Source: SIG299 sp051880375
Lineage (GTDB): Bacteria; Bacillota; Clostridia; Lachnospirales; Lachnospiraceae
Assembly: GCA_051880375.1 (NCBI GenBank)
Contig: JBJENV010000041.1
Location: 1 to 64,000 of the forward strand
Direction of reading: 5' to 3'
DNA: 64,000 bases
The notes beneath the pieces are model-generated. The model saw nothing but the letters and a program-made list of their open reading frames with translations, did not search any database and was not told the origin of the DNA. A program made the position numbers and the translations under genes. How positions within the stretch are numbered: the stretch's first letter is position 1; each line of letters begins with the position of its first letter. Shown one piece after another: positions 42,210 to 51,129 of this stretch.

Positions 42210-42983
42210 ATGGAGGATTACGAAGGTTTTAAAAAGCAGATTTTTGCGTTGACTCAGATTGATTTAAATGCATATAAGGAAAAGCAGATGCGCAGACGAA
42301 TTGATTCCCTGATTACAAAAAACGGAATCCATACATATAAAGACTATGTGGCGGCTTTGAAGGCGGATAAAGCAATGTTTGAAGAATTCGTCAACTATCT
42401 TACGATTAACGTATCGGAATTTTACCGCAATCCGGAACAGTGGACAATTCTGGAAAATGAAATTCTTCCTCAGCTGATGGCAAAAACAAAATCATTAAAA
42501 ATCTGGAGTGCTGCATGCTCCACCGGTGATGAGCCGTACTCCCTTGTCATGATGCTTTCCAGACATATGCCGCTGTCTGCTATTAAAATTCTTGCAACGG
42601 ATATTGATAAGCAGGTATTGGAAAAGGCGAAAAACGGATTATATAATATTAAGAGCTTAAAAGGACTTCCTCAGGATTTAATGAAGAAGTATGTGACTCA
42701 GGTCAATGAATATACCTGCAAAATATCGGATGAGGTAAAGCGTTGTGTGGAGTTTAAGCAGCATAATCTGTTAAAGGATCCGTATCCGAAGGACTGTGAC
42801 CTGATTGTCTGCCGCAATGTATTAATTTACTTCACGGAAGAGGCGAAAGTTGAAATTTATAAGAAATTCAACGATTCCCTGAAAAAGGACGGAATGTTGT
42901 TTGTAGGCTCTACGGAGCAGATTATTCAGGCTTCCACATTAGGTTTTGCAACTGCAAAGTCATTTTTCTATCGAAAACTTTAA
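42210..42983 (+). CDS. cheR: Chemotaxis receptor methyltransferase CheR
   Basis: CheR methylates glutamates of chemoreceptors using S-adenosylmethionine. The 257-aa product has the all-alpha N-terminal CheR domain (MRRRIDSLITKNGI) and the catalytic domain with NVSEFYRNPEQW, IWSAACSTGDEPYSL, LATDIDKQVLEKA and VCRNVLIYF. ATG 42210 follows AGGAGGTG by ~7 nt; the frame is also open from a GTG at 42201 that overlaps this site. It stands alone between terminators and a promoter, away from any che operon. With the PilZ protein at 4342-5013 it suggests a motile organism, though that is inference. Confidence 0.94.
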   Translation: MEDYEGFKKQIFALTQIDLNAYKEKQMRRRIDSLITKNGIHTYKDYVAALKADKAMFEEFVNYLTINVSEFYRNPEQWTILENEILPQLMAKTKSLKIWSAACSTGDEPYSLVMMLSRHMPLSAIKILATDIDKQVLEKAKNGLYNIKSLKGLPQDLMKKYVTQVNEYTCKISDEVKRCVEFKQHNLLKDPYPKDCDLIVCRNVLIYFTEEAKVEIYKKFNDSLKKDGMLFVGSTEQIIQASTLGFATAKSFFYRKL

Positions 42984-42992
42984 ATCGACTTG

Positions 42993-43021
42993 TTGATTTT
43001 TATATAGATATCTAGTATAGT
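42993..43021 (+). promoter_or_regulatory. Sigma-A promoter of plsX-acpP
   Basis: TTGATT (42993-42998), 17 nt and TATAGT (43016-43021) lie just after the cheR stop and ~37 nt before the plsX start. No palindromic site resembling a FapR operator was recognised around it. Confidence 0.7.
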
Positions 43022-43058
43022 GTGTATAGAAACTGACAGGATAGCATGGAGGAGCGTT

Positions 43059-44072
43059 ATGAACGAAACAGTAAGAGTAGCAGTCGATGCAATGGGTGGT
43101 GACAATGCACCATCGGAAATTGTAAAGGGAGCTGTCCTTGCGGTAGAGCAGGATGCAAGAATCAAGGTATTTCTCGTTGGAAAAGAAGCATTGATCCAGA
43201 AAGAATTAGAGAAGTATCAGGATCACTCAGATCGAATCGAAGTGGTCAATGCAGACGAAATCATTACCAACGACGAAGCACCGGTAATGGCAATCCGCAG
43301 AAAGAAAGACTCTTCCATTGTTGTCGGTATGAATCTGGTAAAAAAACAGGAAGCAGATGCCTTTGTGTCCGCAGGAAGCACCGGAGCTGTTTTGGTAGGT
43401 TCCCAGCTTGTTGTCGGCAGAATCAAAGGAGTGGAGCGTCCGCCGTTAGCGCCGCTCATTCCTACGACGAAGGGAGTATCGCTTCTGATTGACTGCGGTG
43501 CAAACGTTGATGCCAGACCATCCCACCTGTTACAGTTTGCAAAGATGGGTTCCGTTTATATGGAACACGTCATGGGAGTAAAGAATCCCAAAGTGGCAAT
43601 TGTGAATATTGGTTTGGAAGAAGAAAAAGGGAATATGCTCGTAAAAGAGACATATCCTATGTTAAAGAACTGCAACGATATTAACTTTATCGGAAGCATA
43701 GAAGCAAGAGAAATTCCAAATGGATATGCAGATGTCATTGTATGTGAAGCGTTTGTCGGAAATGTGATTTTAAAGCTTTATGAAGGTGTCGCAAATGCAC
43801 TGGTCGGGGAAATCAAGAAAGGTATGATGTCCTCGTTGCGTAGCAAAATCGGTGCGCTGTTAGTAAAGCCTGCATTGAAGCAGACGCTCAAATCTATGGA
43901 TACCACCGACTACGGCGGTGCGCCGATGCTTGGCTTAAACAGTCTTGTCGTGAAGACGCACGGAAGCTCCAAGAGCAAGGAGGTTAAAAACTCCATTTTA
44001 CAGTGTATTGCTTATACGGAGCAGAATATCAGTGAAAAGATCAGAGAAAATATTGCTAAAAATGAAGAGTAA
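43059..44072 (+). CDS. plsX: Phosphate acyltransferase PlsX
   Basis: PlsX converts acyl-ACP and phosphate to acyl-phosphate, the acyl donor for PlsY in phosphatidic acid synthesis. The 337-aa product begins with RVAVDAMGGDNAPSEIVKG and has FVSAGSTGAVLVG, DCGANVDARPSHL and the C-terminal MLGLNSLVVKTHGSS typical of the family. ATG 43059 follows GGAGGAG; the reading frame open from 43020 starts at the promoter and is not used. acpP follows 17 nt downstream, as in many bacteria. Confidence 0.96.
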   Translation: MNETVRVAVDAMGGDNAPSEIVKGAVLAVEQDARIKVFLVGKEALIQKELEKYQDHSDRIEVVNADEIITNDEAPVMAIRRKKDSSIVVGMNLVKKQEADAFVSAGSTGAVLVGSQLVVGRIKGVERPPLAPLIPTTKGVSLLIDCGANVDARPSHLLQFAKMGSVYMEHVMGVKNPKVAIVNIGLEEEKGNMLVKETYPMLKNCNDINFIGSIEAREIPNGYADVIVCEAFVGNVILKLYEGVANALVGEIKKGMMSSLRSKIGALLVKPALKQTLKSMDTTDYGGAPMLGLNSLVVKTHGSSKSKEVKNSILQCIAYTEQNISEKIRENIAKNEE

Positions 44073-44089
44073 GGAGGATGCAGAACACA

Positions 44090-44320
44090 ATGGAATTTGA
44101 AAAGATTCAGAAGATTATCAGCGAGGTGTTAAATGTAGACGCTGACGAAATTACAATGGAGACTACCTTCGTGGATGATTTAGGTGCGGACTCTCTCGAC
44201 ATTTTCCAGATTATCATGGGAATGGAAGAGGAATTTGACATTGAAATTGCAAATGAAGATGCCGAGAATATTGTAACGGTAGGCGATGCAGTAGAACAGA
44301 TTAAAAACGCATTAAGCTAA
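44090..44320 (+). CDS. acpP: Acyl carrier protein
   Basis: ACP carries growing fatty acids on a phosphopantetheine arm. The 76-aa acidic product has the GADSLD motif with Ser35 as the attachment site and the usual four-helix pattern. ATG 44090 lies 12 nt after AAGGAGG (44071-44077); the ATG at 44078 touches that site and cannot use it. The gene follows plsX and is closed by a hairpin terminator before rnc. Confidence 0.96.
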   Translation: MEFEKIQKIISEVLNVDADEITMETTFVDDLGADSLDIFQIIMGMEEEFDIEIANEDAENIVTVGDAVEQIKNALS

Positions 44321-44347
44321 TAATGTGAGCGCAGGATGCTCAAAAAT

Positions 44348-44379
44348 GGCTGTTGATATGAGTCAGCAGCCTTTTTTTT
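44348..44379 (+). terminator. Terminator between acpP and rnc
   Basis: GGCTGTTGA (44348-44356) pairs with TCAGCAGCC (44363-44371), with one G-T mispair, and eight T follow. It lies only 20 nt before the rnc start and no separate rnc promoter was seen, so it may act as a partial terminator that lowers rnc-smc-ftsY expression relative to acpP. Confidence 0.75.
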
Positions 44380-44399
44380 GAAAGGAGGATGCATTCTAT

Positions 44400-45116
44400 A
44401 TGAAGCAGGAACGATTGCAGAAATTTGAAAAAGAAATCGGCTATTGCTTTAAGAAAAAGGAACTGCTTATAAATGCGCTGACACACAGCTCGTATGCGCA
44501 TGAAAAGTATCAGCCGAAGCTTTCGGATAATGAGCGGTTGGAGTTCCTGGGAGATGCTGTTTTGGAACTTATCTCCAGCGATTACTTATATACGCTGTAT
44601 CCGGAGAAGGAGGAAGGCGATTTGACAAAGCTTCGTGCCAGTCTTGTCTGTGAGGTAAATCTGGCTGCAAGCGCAAGACAGGTAAAGCTCGGAGAATATC
44701 TGCTGCTTGGAAAGGGCGAAGATTTAACTGGCGGAAGAGAACGGGATTCCGTTCTATCGGATGCGTTTGAGGCAGTCATCGGAGCGATGTATCTGGACGG
44801 TGGTTTTACTAGTGCAAAAGAGTTTGTTCTGACTTATGTATTAAATGATATTGAGCATAAGAAGCTCTTTTTTGATAGTAAGACTATTTTGCAGGACATC
44901 ATTCAGAATGAGTTCCGTGGAACACTTCGCTATGAACTTATTTCTGAAGAAGGGCCGGATCATAATAAAAGCTTTATGGTACAGGCGTATATGGACAAGT
45001 ATCCGATGCAGACAGGAACAGGACATACAAAAAAGGCAGCAGAGCAAAACGCCGCATATCAGTCACTTTTAAAGTTAAAGGCCGGCGAATATCAAGATTG
45101 GAAACAGGGGAAGTAA
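44400..45116 (+). CDS. rnc: Ribonuclease III
   Basis: RNase III cuts double-stranded RNA and processes rRNA precursors. The 238-aa product has the signature NERLEFLGDAVLELI with catalytic acidic residues, the second acidic cluster DAFEAVIGAMYLDGG, and a C-terminal double-stranded RNA-binding domain (LQDIIQNEF ... GHTKKAAEQNAAYQSL). ATG 44400 follows AAAGGAGG. The order rnc-smc-ftsY is conserved in Firmicutes and here the genes are separated by 3 and 33 nt. Confidence 0.97.
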   Translation: MKQERLQKFEKEIGYCFKKKELLINALTHSSYAHEKYQPKLSDNERLEFLGDAVLELISSDYLYTLYPEKEEGDLTKLRASLVCEVNLAASARQVKLGEYLLLGKGEDLTGGRERDSVLSDAFEAVIGAMYLDGGFTSAKEFVLTYVLNDIEHKKLFFDSKTILQDIIQNEFRGTLRYELISEEGPDHNKSFMVQAYMDKYPMQTGTGHTKKAAEQNAAYQSLLKLKAGEYQDWKQGK

Positions 45117-45119
45117 TGT

Positions 45120-48100
45120 ATGTATTTAAAAAGCATAGAAGTGCATGGTTTTAAATCGTTTGCAAATAAAATTGTGTTTAAGTTTCATGACGGAATTACT
45201 GCAATTGTAGGACCAAACGGAAGCGGTAAAAGTAATGTGGCGGATGCGGTTCGCTGGGTACTTGGCGAGCAGAGTGCAAAGCAGCTGCGCGGAAGTAAAA
45301 TGGAAGATGTCATTTTTTCCGGAACACAGCTTCGTAAGCCGATGGGGTATGCTTATGTTGCAATTACACTGGATAACTCAGACCACAAGCTTCCGATTGA
45401 CTATGAAGAGGTTACGGTCGCAAGAAGAGTATACCGTTCGGGAGAAAGCGAATATTTGATTAATGGAAACAGCTGCAGGCTTCGTGATGTGCAGGAGTTG
45501 TTTTTGGATACCGGTATCGGTAAAGAGGGCTATTCCATTATCGGACAGGGGCAGATTGATAAAATTTTAAGCGGTAAGCCGGAAGACAGACGAGAACTCT
45601 TTGATGAGGCTGCCGGAATCGTAAAGTATAAAAAAAGAAAGGCAGCGGCAGAAAAGGAGCTTGCCGAGGAACAGTTAAATCTGTCCCGAATTACGGATAT
45701 TTTGTCCGAAATTGAAAAGCAGGTTGGACCGTTACAGAAGCAGTCGGAGGTGGCAAAGGAATATCTGCGATTAAAGGAAGCCCTGAAACGGCTTGAAATC
45801 AATCTGTTTTTGCTGGATTACGAGCGAAGCGAGGCTTCCAGGGAGGAGCTTGATAAAAAGTCCGGAATTGTAAACGGTGATATTGAGGATACCAGAGCTA
45901 AGTATGACAGTACAAAGCAGGAATACGAGCGCCTGGAGGCAGAACTGGAACAGTATTCCTCTGACATTGATAAAAAGAAGGAGCAGAAAAACGAACTTCT
46001 GATGCTGATACAGAAGCGGGAAGGTGAAATTACGCTGATGCAGGAGAAAATTTCGTCCCTGCACTTAAGTGATGCCCACTATCAGCAGAGAAAGACAGCA
46101 CTGGAAACCGAAATTTCCGGTAAGCAGGAGGAACTGCTCCGTCATGAGGAAGAAAGAAAAGCACTGGAAGCGTCCATGGAGGAATTAAAGGAGCGTCAGA
46201 AAGCAAGCCTTGAGGAACTTGACGCAATCCGTGGGCGTATTACAGAGTGTACGCAGAAGATGGAAGAATGCAACCGTCTTGTACTGCAGGTAATGAATCA
46301 GGATACGGAGATTAAGACAAAGCTGCAGCGATTCGAAACGCTGGAAGAACAGAATGCTATTAAAAAGGCGGAGATGGCACAAAAAATACTGCATCATAAG
46401 TCGGAAGAGGCGCAGTATGGAGAAGCGGTAGAAACCTGTAAGGAAGCTCTTCTTACAGTTTCCGAAAAAATAAAGGAACAAAGGAACTGGCTTACTGAAC
46501 AGGAAACGAAGGAGCAGGAAATCAGGGAAAAGATGTCTCTGCTTAGCTCTTCCATCGAAAAATTGCAAAGAAGCCAGATTGAAGAGGCATCGAAATTAGA
46601 GGCACTCAGGAATCTGACCGAGCGATATGACGGCTATGGCAACAGTATCCGCAAGGTCATGGAGAAGAAAGCGGAAAATGCCGGAATTATCGGTGTTGTT
46701 GCAGACATCATCAAGGTGGACAAACGCTACGAAACAGCGATTGAAACGGCGCTCGGTGCAAGCATCCAGAACATTGTAACAAAGGATGAAGCTACTGCAA
46801 AGCAGATGGTAGAATACCTGAAAGCGGGTAAATTCGGTCGCGCTACATTTCTTCCGCTCACGAGCATTACGACAAAGGCGCTTGGAGGAAGCAAAGAGCA
46901 GGCAGAGAACGAGCAGGGTGTCATCGGATATGCGCATACGCTGGTAGCGGCGGATAAGGAATATGATGAACTGATGAAGTACCTGCTTGGCAGAATACTG
47001 GTAGTAGATACGATGGATCATGCGCTTTCACTTGCCAGAAAGTATCATTATTCGCTTCGTATTGTGACGCTGGAAGGCGAACAGTTAAATCCGGGCGGTT
47101 CGATTTCCGGCGGTGCATATAAAAACAACAGCAATCTGCTCGGACGCCGAAGAGAAATGGAAGAAGGCGAGAAAAAACTTGCTGTGTGGAAAAAGCAATC
47201 AGAGGAACAGACAAAGGAACGGGAAATGCTTCGCACCGAACGGGAGTCACTCCGTACTGCTATGAATGCGGGTAAGGAGCAGCTGCAGAATCTGTTCTTA
47301 GAGCAGAATACGGCAAAACTTAATCTTAATCAGGAGGAAGAGCGACTGAATGCATTGAAGGAAGCTTATTCTTCCATTGAGGAAGAAGTTCGCGGTCTGG
47401 AACTTCAGAATCAGGAGAACCGTGTAAGTTCAGGACAGTTAAAGGAACTGTTAAAGAAAAACGAAACGACGAGAGAAGAAGCCAAAGAAACCATCGAGGA
47501 ATGCAGCCATAAACTGGAAGAGGACAGAAGGCTGGAGCAGTATGCAAGCGAAAAGAATTCCAGCTTACGTCTGGAGGGAGCAAACCTGGAGCAGAGTATA
47601 CAGTTTACGGATGAAAACATCCATCGTGTACAGACTGAAAAGAAGCGTCTTACAGAAGAAAAGGAAACCTTTACTGCGGAGGCAGGCACGACAAAGGAAC
47701 GTATTGAGGAGCAGGAGGCAGGTATTCGCAGGGCACATGAGGACGTAGCAGCATGGAAGACAGCTGTATCCGGTCTAAATGAGGTATTAAAGGAACTGGA
47801 GGAAAAGAAGGACGAAATTACAAAGGGACATAAAAACTTCTTTACAAAACGCGAGGAACTGTCCCAGCGAATTTCAGAACTGGATAAGGAAGCGTTCCGT
47901 CTTTCCAACCAGTTAGAGCGTATTACCGAAGCAATGAATGCCCAGTGCAATTACATGTGGGAGGAATACGAAGTTACTGTGGAATCTGCGAAGGGTTACC
48001 GCGATGAAGCAATTACGGGCTATGCTGCAACCAAAAAAGAAATCGGAGAGTATAAGGGGCAGATTAAGGCGCTCGGTGATGTTAACGTCAATGCCATTGA

Positions 48101-48683
48101 GGATTACAAAAATCTTTCGGAGCGTTACGAATTATATACAACACAACGCAATGATTTGCTGGAAGCAGAAGCAAAGCTCCGCACGATTATCGAGCAGCTT
48201 GATAATGAAATGCGGAAGCAGTTTGAAGAAAAGTTTGCGGCAATCAGGGAACAGTTTGACGTTGTGTTCCGTGAACTGTTCGGCGGCGGTAAGGGAACAC
48301 TGGAACTTATGGAGGATGAGGATGTGCTGACGGCAGGCATCCGTATTATTGCACAGCCGCCGGGAAAGAAACTGCAGAACATGATGCAGCTGTCCGGAGG
48401 TGAGAAGGCGCTGACGGCGATTGCCCTGTTGTTTGCAATCCAGAACTTAAAGCCTTCGCCGTTCTGTCTGCTCGATGAGATTGAGGCGGCATTGGATGAT
48501 CCCAATGTCGGACGCTATGCTAATTACCTGCATAAGCTGACAAAACATACACAGTTTATCGTAATTACCCACCGTAGAGGCACAATGGCATCGGCGGACA
48601 TTCTGTATGGAATTACGATGCAGGAAAAGGGTGTTTCGACGCTTGTATCTGTTAATCTGATTGAAGATAATCTTGAAAAATAG
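45120..48683 (+). CDS. smc: Chromosome segregation protein SMC
   Basis: SMC is the ATPase of bacterial condensin and organises the chromosome together with ScpA and ScpB. The 1187-aa product has the Walker A GPNGSGKSN at 31-39, long coiled coils on both sides of a hinge (~500-680, with GGSISGG), the ABC signature LSGGEK at 1091-1096 and the Walker B LLDE with Asp1119-Glu1120. The length is typical. It starts 3 nt after rnc. scpA and scpB are not in the window. Confidence 0.97.
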   Translation: MYLKSIEVHGFKSFANKIVFKFHDGITAIVGPNGSGKSNVADAVRWVLGEQSAKQLRGSKMEDVIFSGTQLRKPMGYAYVAITLDNSDHKLPIDYEEVTVARRVYRSGESEYLINGNSCRLRDVQELFLDTGIGKEGYSIIGQGQIDKILSGKPEDRRELFDEAAGIVKYKKRKAAAEKELAEEQLNLSRITDILSEIEKQVGPLQKQSEVAKEYLRLKEALKRLEINLFLLDYERSEASREELDKKSGIVNGDIEDTRAKYDSTKQEYERLEAELEQYSSDIDKKKEQKNELLMLIQKREGEITLMQEKISSLHLSDAHYQQRKTALETEISGKQEELLRHEEERKALEASMEELKERQKASLEELDAIRGRITECTQKMEECNRLVLQVMNQDTEIKTKLQRFETLEEQNAIKKAEMAQKILHHKSEEAQYGEAVETCKEALLTVSEKIKEQRNWLTEQETKEQEIREKMSLLSSSIEKLQRSQIEEASKLEALRNLTERYDGYGNSIRKVMEKKAENAGIIGVVADIIKVDKRYETAIETALGASIQNIVTKDEATAKQMVEYLKAGKFGRATFLPLTSITTKALGGSKEQAENEQGVIGYAHTLVAADKEYDELMKYLLGRILVVDTMDHALSLARKYHYSLRIVTLEGEQLNPGGSISGGAYKNNSNLLGRRREMEEGEKKLAVWKKQSEEQTKEREMLRTERESLRTAMNAGKEQLQNLFLEQNTAKLNLNQEEERLNALKEAYSSIEEEVRGLELQNQENRVSSGQLKELLKKNETTREEAKETIEECSHKLEEDRRLEQYASEKNSSLRLEGANLEQSIQFTDENIHRVQTEKKRLTEEKETFTAEAGTTKERIEEQEAGIRRAHEDVAAWKTAVSGLNEVLKELEEKKDEITKGHKNFFTKREELSQRISELDKEAFRLSNQLERITEAMNAQCNYMWEEYEVTVESAKGYRDEAITGYAATKKEIGEYKGQIKALGDVNVNAIEDYKNLSERYELYTTQRNDLLEAEAKLRTIIEQLDNEMRKQFEEKFAAIREQFDVVFRELFGGGKGTLELMEDEDVLTAGIRIIAQPPGKKLQNMMQLSGGEKALTAIALLFAIQNLKPSPFCLLDEIEAALDDPNVGRYANYLHKLTKHTQFIVITHRRGTMASADILYGITMQEKGVSTLVSVNLIEDNLEK

Positions 48684-48716
48684 AACAACGATAATAGAAA
48701 TACAGGGAGGACAGCT

Positions 48717-49667
48717 ATGGGAGAAAAGAAAGGTTTTTTTAAGCGTCTGGCAGAGGGGCTGACAAAGACAAGAAACAGCATTGCCTCAGGTATGGACTCG
48801 ATTTTCAAAGGCTTTTCGGCAATTGATGATGACTTTTATGAGGAGCTGGAGGAAATTCTTGTGATGTCGGATATCGGCATCAATGCAACGACAAAGATTA
48901 TCGACGATTTAAAAGCAAAGGTGAAGGAGACGAAAACGAAGCAGCCGGAGGACTGCAAAAAGCTTCTGATGGACAGCATGAAGGAGCAGATGTCGGTGCC
49001 GGAGGATGCGTATGAGTTTGAAAACCGGAAATCGGTTGTTATGCTGATTGGTGTGAACGGAGTAGGCAAAACAACATCCATCGGAAAGATTGCGGGACAG
49101 TTAAAGGCAGACGGCAAGAAGGTTTTGGTTGCGGCGGCAGATACGTTTCGTGCAGCGGCAATCGAACAGCTGACCGAGTGGACGCACCGCGCCGGTGTTG
49201 ACATTATTGCACAGAAGGAAGGTGCAGACCCGGCAGCCGTTGTATTTGATGCAGTAACGGCAGCAAAGGCTAGAAATGTTGATGTATTGCTTTGCGATAC
49301 CGCAGGGCGTCTGCATAACAAAAAAAACCTGATGGAAGAGCTTAAGAAAATTGAACGTGTGATTGAACGTGAATATCCGGATGCCTATCGGGAAACGCTT
49401 GTTGTTCTGGACGGAACGACCGGACAGAATGCTCTTGTGCAGGCAAAGGAATTTAATGCGGCAGCGCCGATTGACGGTATCATATTAACGAAACTGGACG
49501 GAACTGCAAAGGGAGGAATTGCACTTGCCATTCAGGCGGAGCTTTCGGTTCCGGTAAAGTATATCGGTGTAGGGGAACATATGGAGGATTTACAGAAGTT
49601 TGATCCGGATGCGTTTGTGGACGCATTGTTTGAAGGGATGACAGAGGAAGGAGAACAGAACCTATGA
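48717..49667 (+). CDS. ftsY: Signal recognition particle receptor FtsY
   Basis: FtsY is the membrane-associated SRP receptor GTPase that delivers ribosome-nascent chain complexes to SecYEG. The 316-aa product has the N domain (~1-100), the P-loop GVNGVGKTT at 112-120, the DTFRAAAIEQL and DTAGRLHNK motifs and TKLDGTAKGG. It lacks the long acidic N-terminal A domain of proteobacterial FtsY, as is normal in Firmicutes. Its stop overlaps the ilvA start by 4 nt (ATGA). Confidence 0.97.
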   Translation: MGEKKGFFKRLAEGLTKTRNSIASGMDSIFKGFSAIDDDFYEELEEILVMSDIGINATTKIIDDLKAKVKETKTKQPEDCKKLLMDSMKEQMSVPEDAYEFENRKSVVMLIGVNGVGKTTSIGKIAGQLKADGKKVLVAAADTFRAAAIEQLTEWTHRAGVDIIAQKEGADPAAVVFDAVTAAKARNVDVLLCDTAGRLHNKKNLMEELKKIERVIEREYPDAYRETLVVLDGTTGQNALVQAKEFNAAAPIDGIILTKLDGTAKGGIALAIQAELSVPVKYIGVGEHMEDLQKFDPDAFVDALFEGMTEEGEQNL

Positions 49668-50878
49668 TGACGCTTGAAAAATTCGAGGAAGCTTCGGAAG
49701 TAGTCAAAAAAGTAATTACACGTACCAAGCTGATGTATAGCGATTATTTCTCGGAAATGACCGGGAACAAGGTGTATCTGAAACCGGAAAACATGCAGGT
49801 AACCGGTGCGTACAAAGTGCGCGGCGCTTATTACAAGATCAGTACAATGAGTGAAGAAGAACGCGCAAAGGGACTCATTGCGGCATCTGCCGGAAATCAT
49901 GCGCAGGGTGTTGCGTATGCAGCAAAATTGTATGGCTGCCGGGCTGTCATTGTAATGCCGACAACGACGCCTTTAATTAAAGTAAACCGCACAAAGAATT
50001 ACGGTGCGGAGGTGGTACTGCATGGGGATGTCTATGATGAGGCATGCGCCTATGCAATGGAACTTGCCGAGAAAGAGGGAATGACCTTTATTCATCCGTT
50101 TGACGATGAGGTTGTGGCAACCGGACAGGGGTCGATTGCAATGGAAATCTTTAAAGATTTGCCAACGGTTGATATCATAATGGTTCCGGTCGGCGGTGGC
50201 GGACTGCTTGCCGGTGTGGCTACATTTGCAAAAATGCTGAATCCGAACATCCGGGTTATCGGAGTTGAGCCGGTCGGTGCAAACTGTATGCAGGAATCGC
50301 TTCGTAAAGGAAAGGTGGTTACGCTTCCTAAGATTGATACGATTGCCGACGGCACTGCGGTGAAGACACCGGGCGAAAAAATTTTCCCGTACGTTCAGAA
50401 GAATGTAGATGAAATCATTACGATAGATGACGGCGAGCTTGTGGTAGCCTTCCTTGATATGATTGAAAATCACAAGATGGTAGTCGAAAACTCGGGACTT
50501 CTTACTGTGGCGGCTTTAAAGCATCTGGAGCCGGAAGGGAAGAAGGTTGTTTCGGTCTTAAGCGGAGGTAATATGGATGTTATTACCGTGTCCTCTGTTG
50601 TTCAGCACGGACTGATTCAGCGCGGAAGAATCTTTACGGTTTCCGTGCTGCTTCCGGATAAGCCGGGCGAGCTGCTTAACGTGGCAAGGGTCATTGCGGA
50701 AAATCAGGGCAACGTCATCCGCCTTGACCATAACCAGTTTGTCAGCATCAATCGTAACAGTGCAGTGGAACTGACCATTACAATGGAGGCGTTCGGACAC
50801 GAGCATAAGGAGAAAATTATTAAGGCACTGCAGAGCGCAGGCTATGACCCGAAGAGCATTCATCCAAAGGGAATGTAA
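49664..50878 (+). CDS. ilvA: Threonine ammonia-lyase with ACT domain
   Basis: This PLP enzyme deaminates L-threonine to 2-oxobutanoate, the first step towards isoleucine or, in anaerobes, towards propionate. The 404-aa product has the PLP Lys51 in GAYKVRGA, the SAGNHAQGVA segment, the phosphate-binding PVGGGGLLAGV and a C-terminal ACT domain (~325-404, VSVLLPDKPGELLNVAR), the usual feedback-sensing module. One ACT domain and this length match the TdcB/IlvA short form of Firmicutes. Coupling to ftsY through an ATGA overlap is unusual in function, so it probably only shares transcription. Confidence 0.94.
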   Translation: MMTLEKFEEASEVVKKVITRTKLMYSDYFSEMTGNKVYLKPENMQVTGAYKVRGAYYKISTMSEEERAKGLIAASAGNHAQGVAYAAKLYGCRAVIVMPTTTPLIKVNRTKNYGAEVVLHGDVYDEACAYAMELAEKEGMTFIHPFDDEVVATGQGSIAMEIFKDLPTVDIIMVPVGGGGLLAGVATFAKMLNPNIRVIGVEPVGANCMQESLRKGKVVTLPKIDTIADGTAVKTPGEKIFPYVQKNVDEIITIDDGELVVAFLDMIENHKMVVENSGLLTVAALKHLEPEGKKVVSVLSGGNMDVITVSSVVQHGLIQRGRIFTVSVLLPDKPGELLNVARVIAENQGNVIRLDHNQFVSINRNSAVELTITMEAFGHEHKEKIIKALQSAGYDPKSIHPKGM

Positions 50879-50904
50879 TGCAACATGAATTGTGCAATAC
50901 TACC

Positions 50905-50947
50905 AAAAAGCGGCGGGAAACTTTTACGGTTTCGGGCCGCTTTTTTT
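50905..50947 (+). terminator. Terminator after ilvA
   Basis: AAAAAGCGGC (50905-50914) pairs with GCCGC plus T5, an inner GGAAAC/GGTTTC helix extends the stem, and seven T end at 50947. It closes the rnc-smc-ftsY-ilvA unit. Confidence 0.88.
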
Positions 50948-51056
50948 GAAGAAAACCACTTGTCGGAACGGAAAAGGTCTGTTACACTTTAAGAGGTTCC
51001 GAAATCGCAGAAAAGGAACAAGGTGAAAATTTGTTCGATTTTAGTTACAAAATTCC

Positions 51057-51085
51057 TTGACAAAAATAGAAAACGGCAGTATGAT
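51057..51085 (+). promoter_or_regulatory. Sigma-A promoter of recA
   Basis: A perfect TTGACA (51057-51062), 17 nt and TATGAT (51080-51085) give a strong promoter ~45 nt before the recA start. LexA-like boxes lie on both sides. Confidence 0.85.
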
Positions 51086-51100
51086 AAGAACAGAAGTTCG

Positions 51101-51114
51101 AGAACATACGGTCG
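51101..51114 (+). promoter_or_regulatory. LexA (SOS) box upstream of recA
   Basis: The site matches 12 of 14 positions of the Firmicute SOS box CGAACRNRYGTTYG and lies just downstream of the predicted transcription start, where bound LexA would block the promoter. A weaker copy (11 of 14) is at 51024-51037, upstream of the -35. Confidence 0.65.
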
Positions 51115-51129
51115 AATATGGAGGTTGCT

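Noticed and set aside
49668..49700. T-box or riboswitch control of ilvA
   Set aside because: ilvA starts inside the ftsY stop (ATGA overlap), so there is no leader region to hold one.
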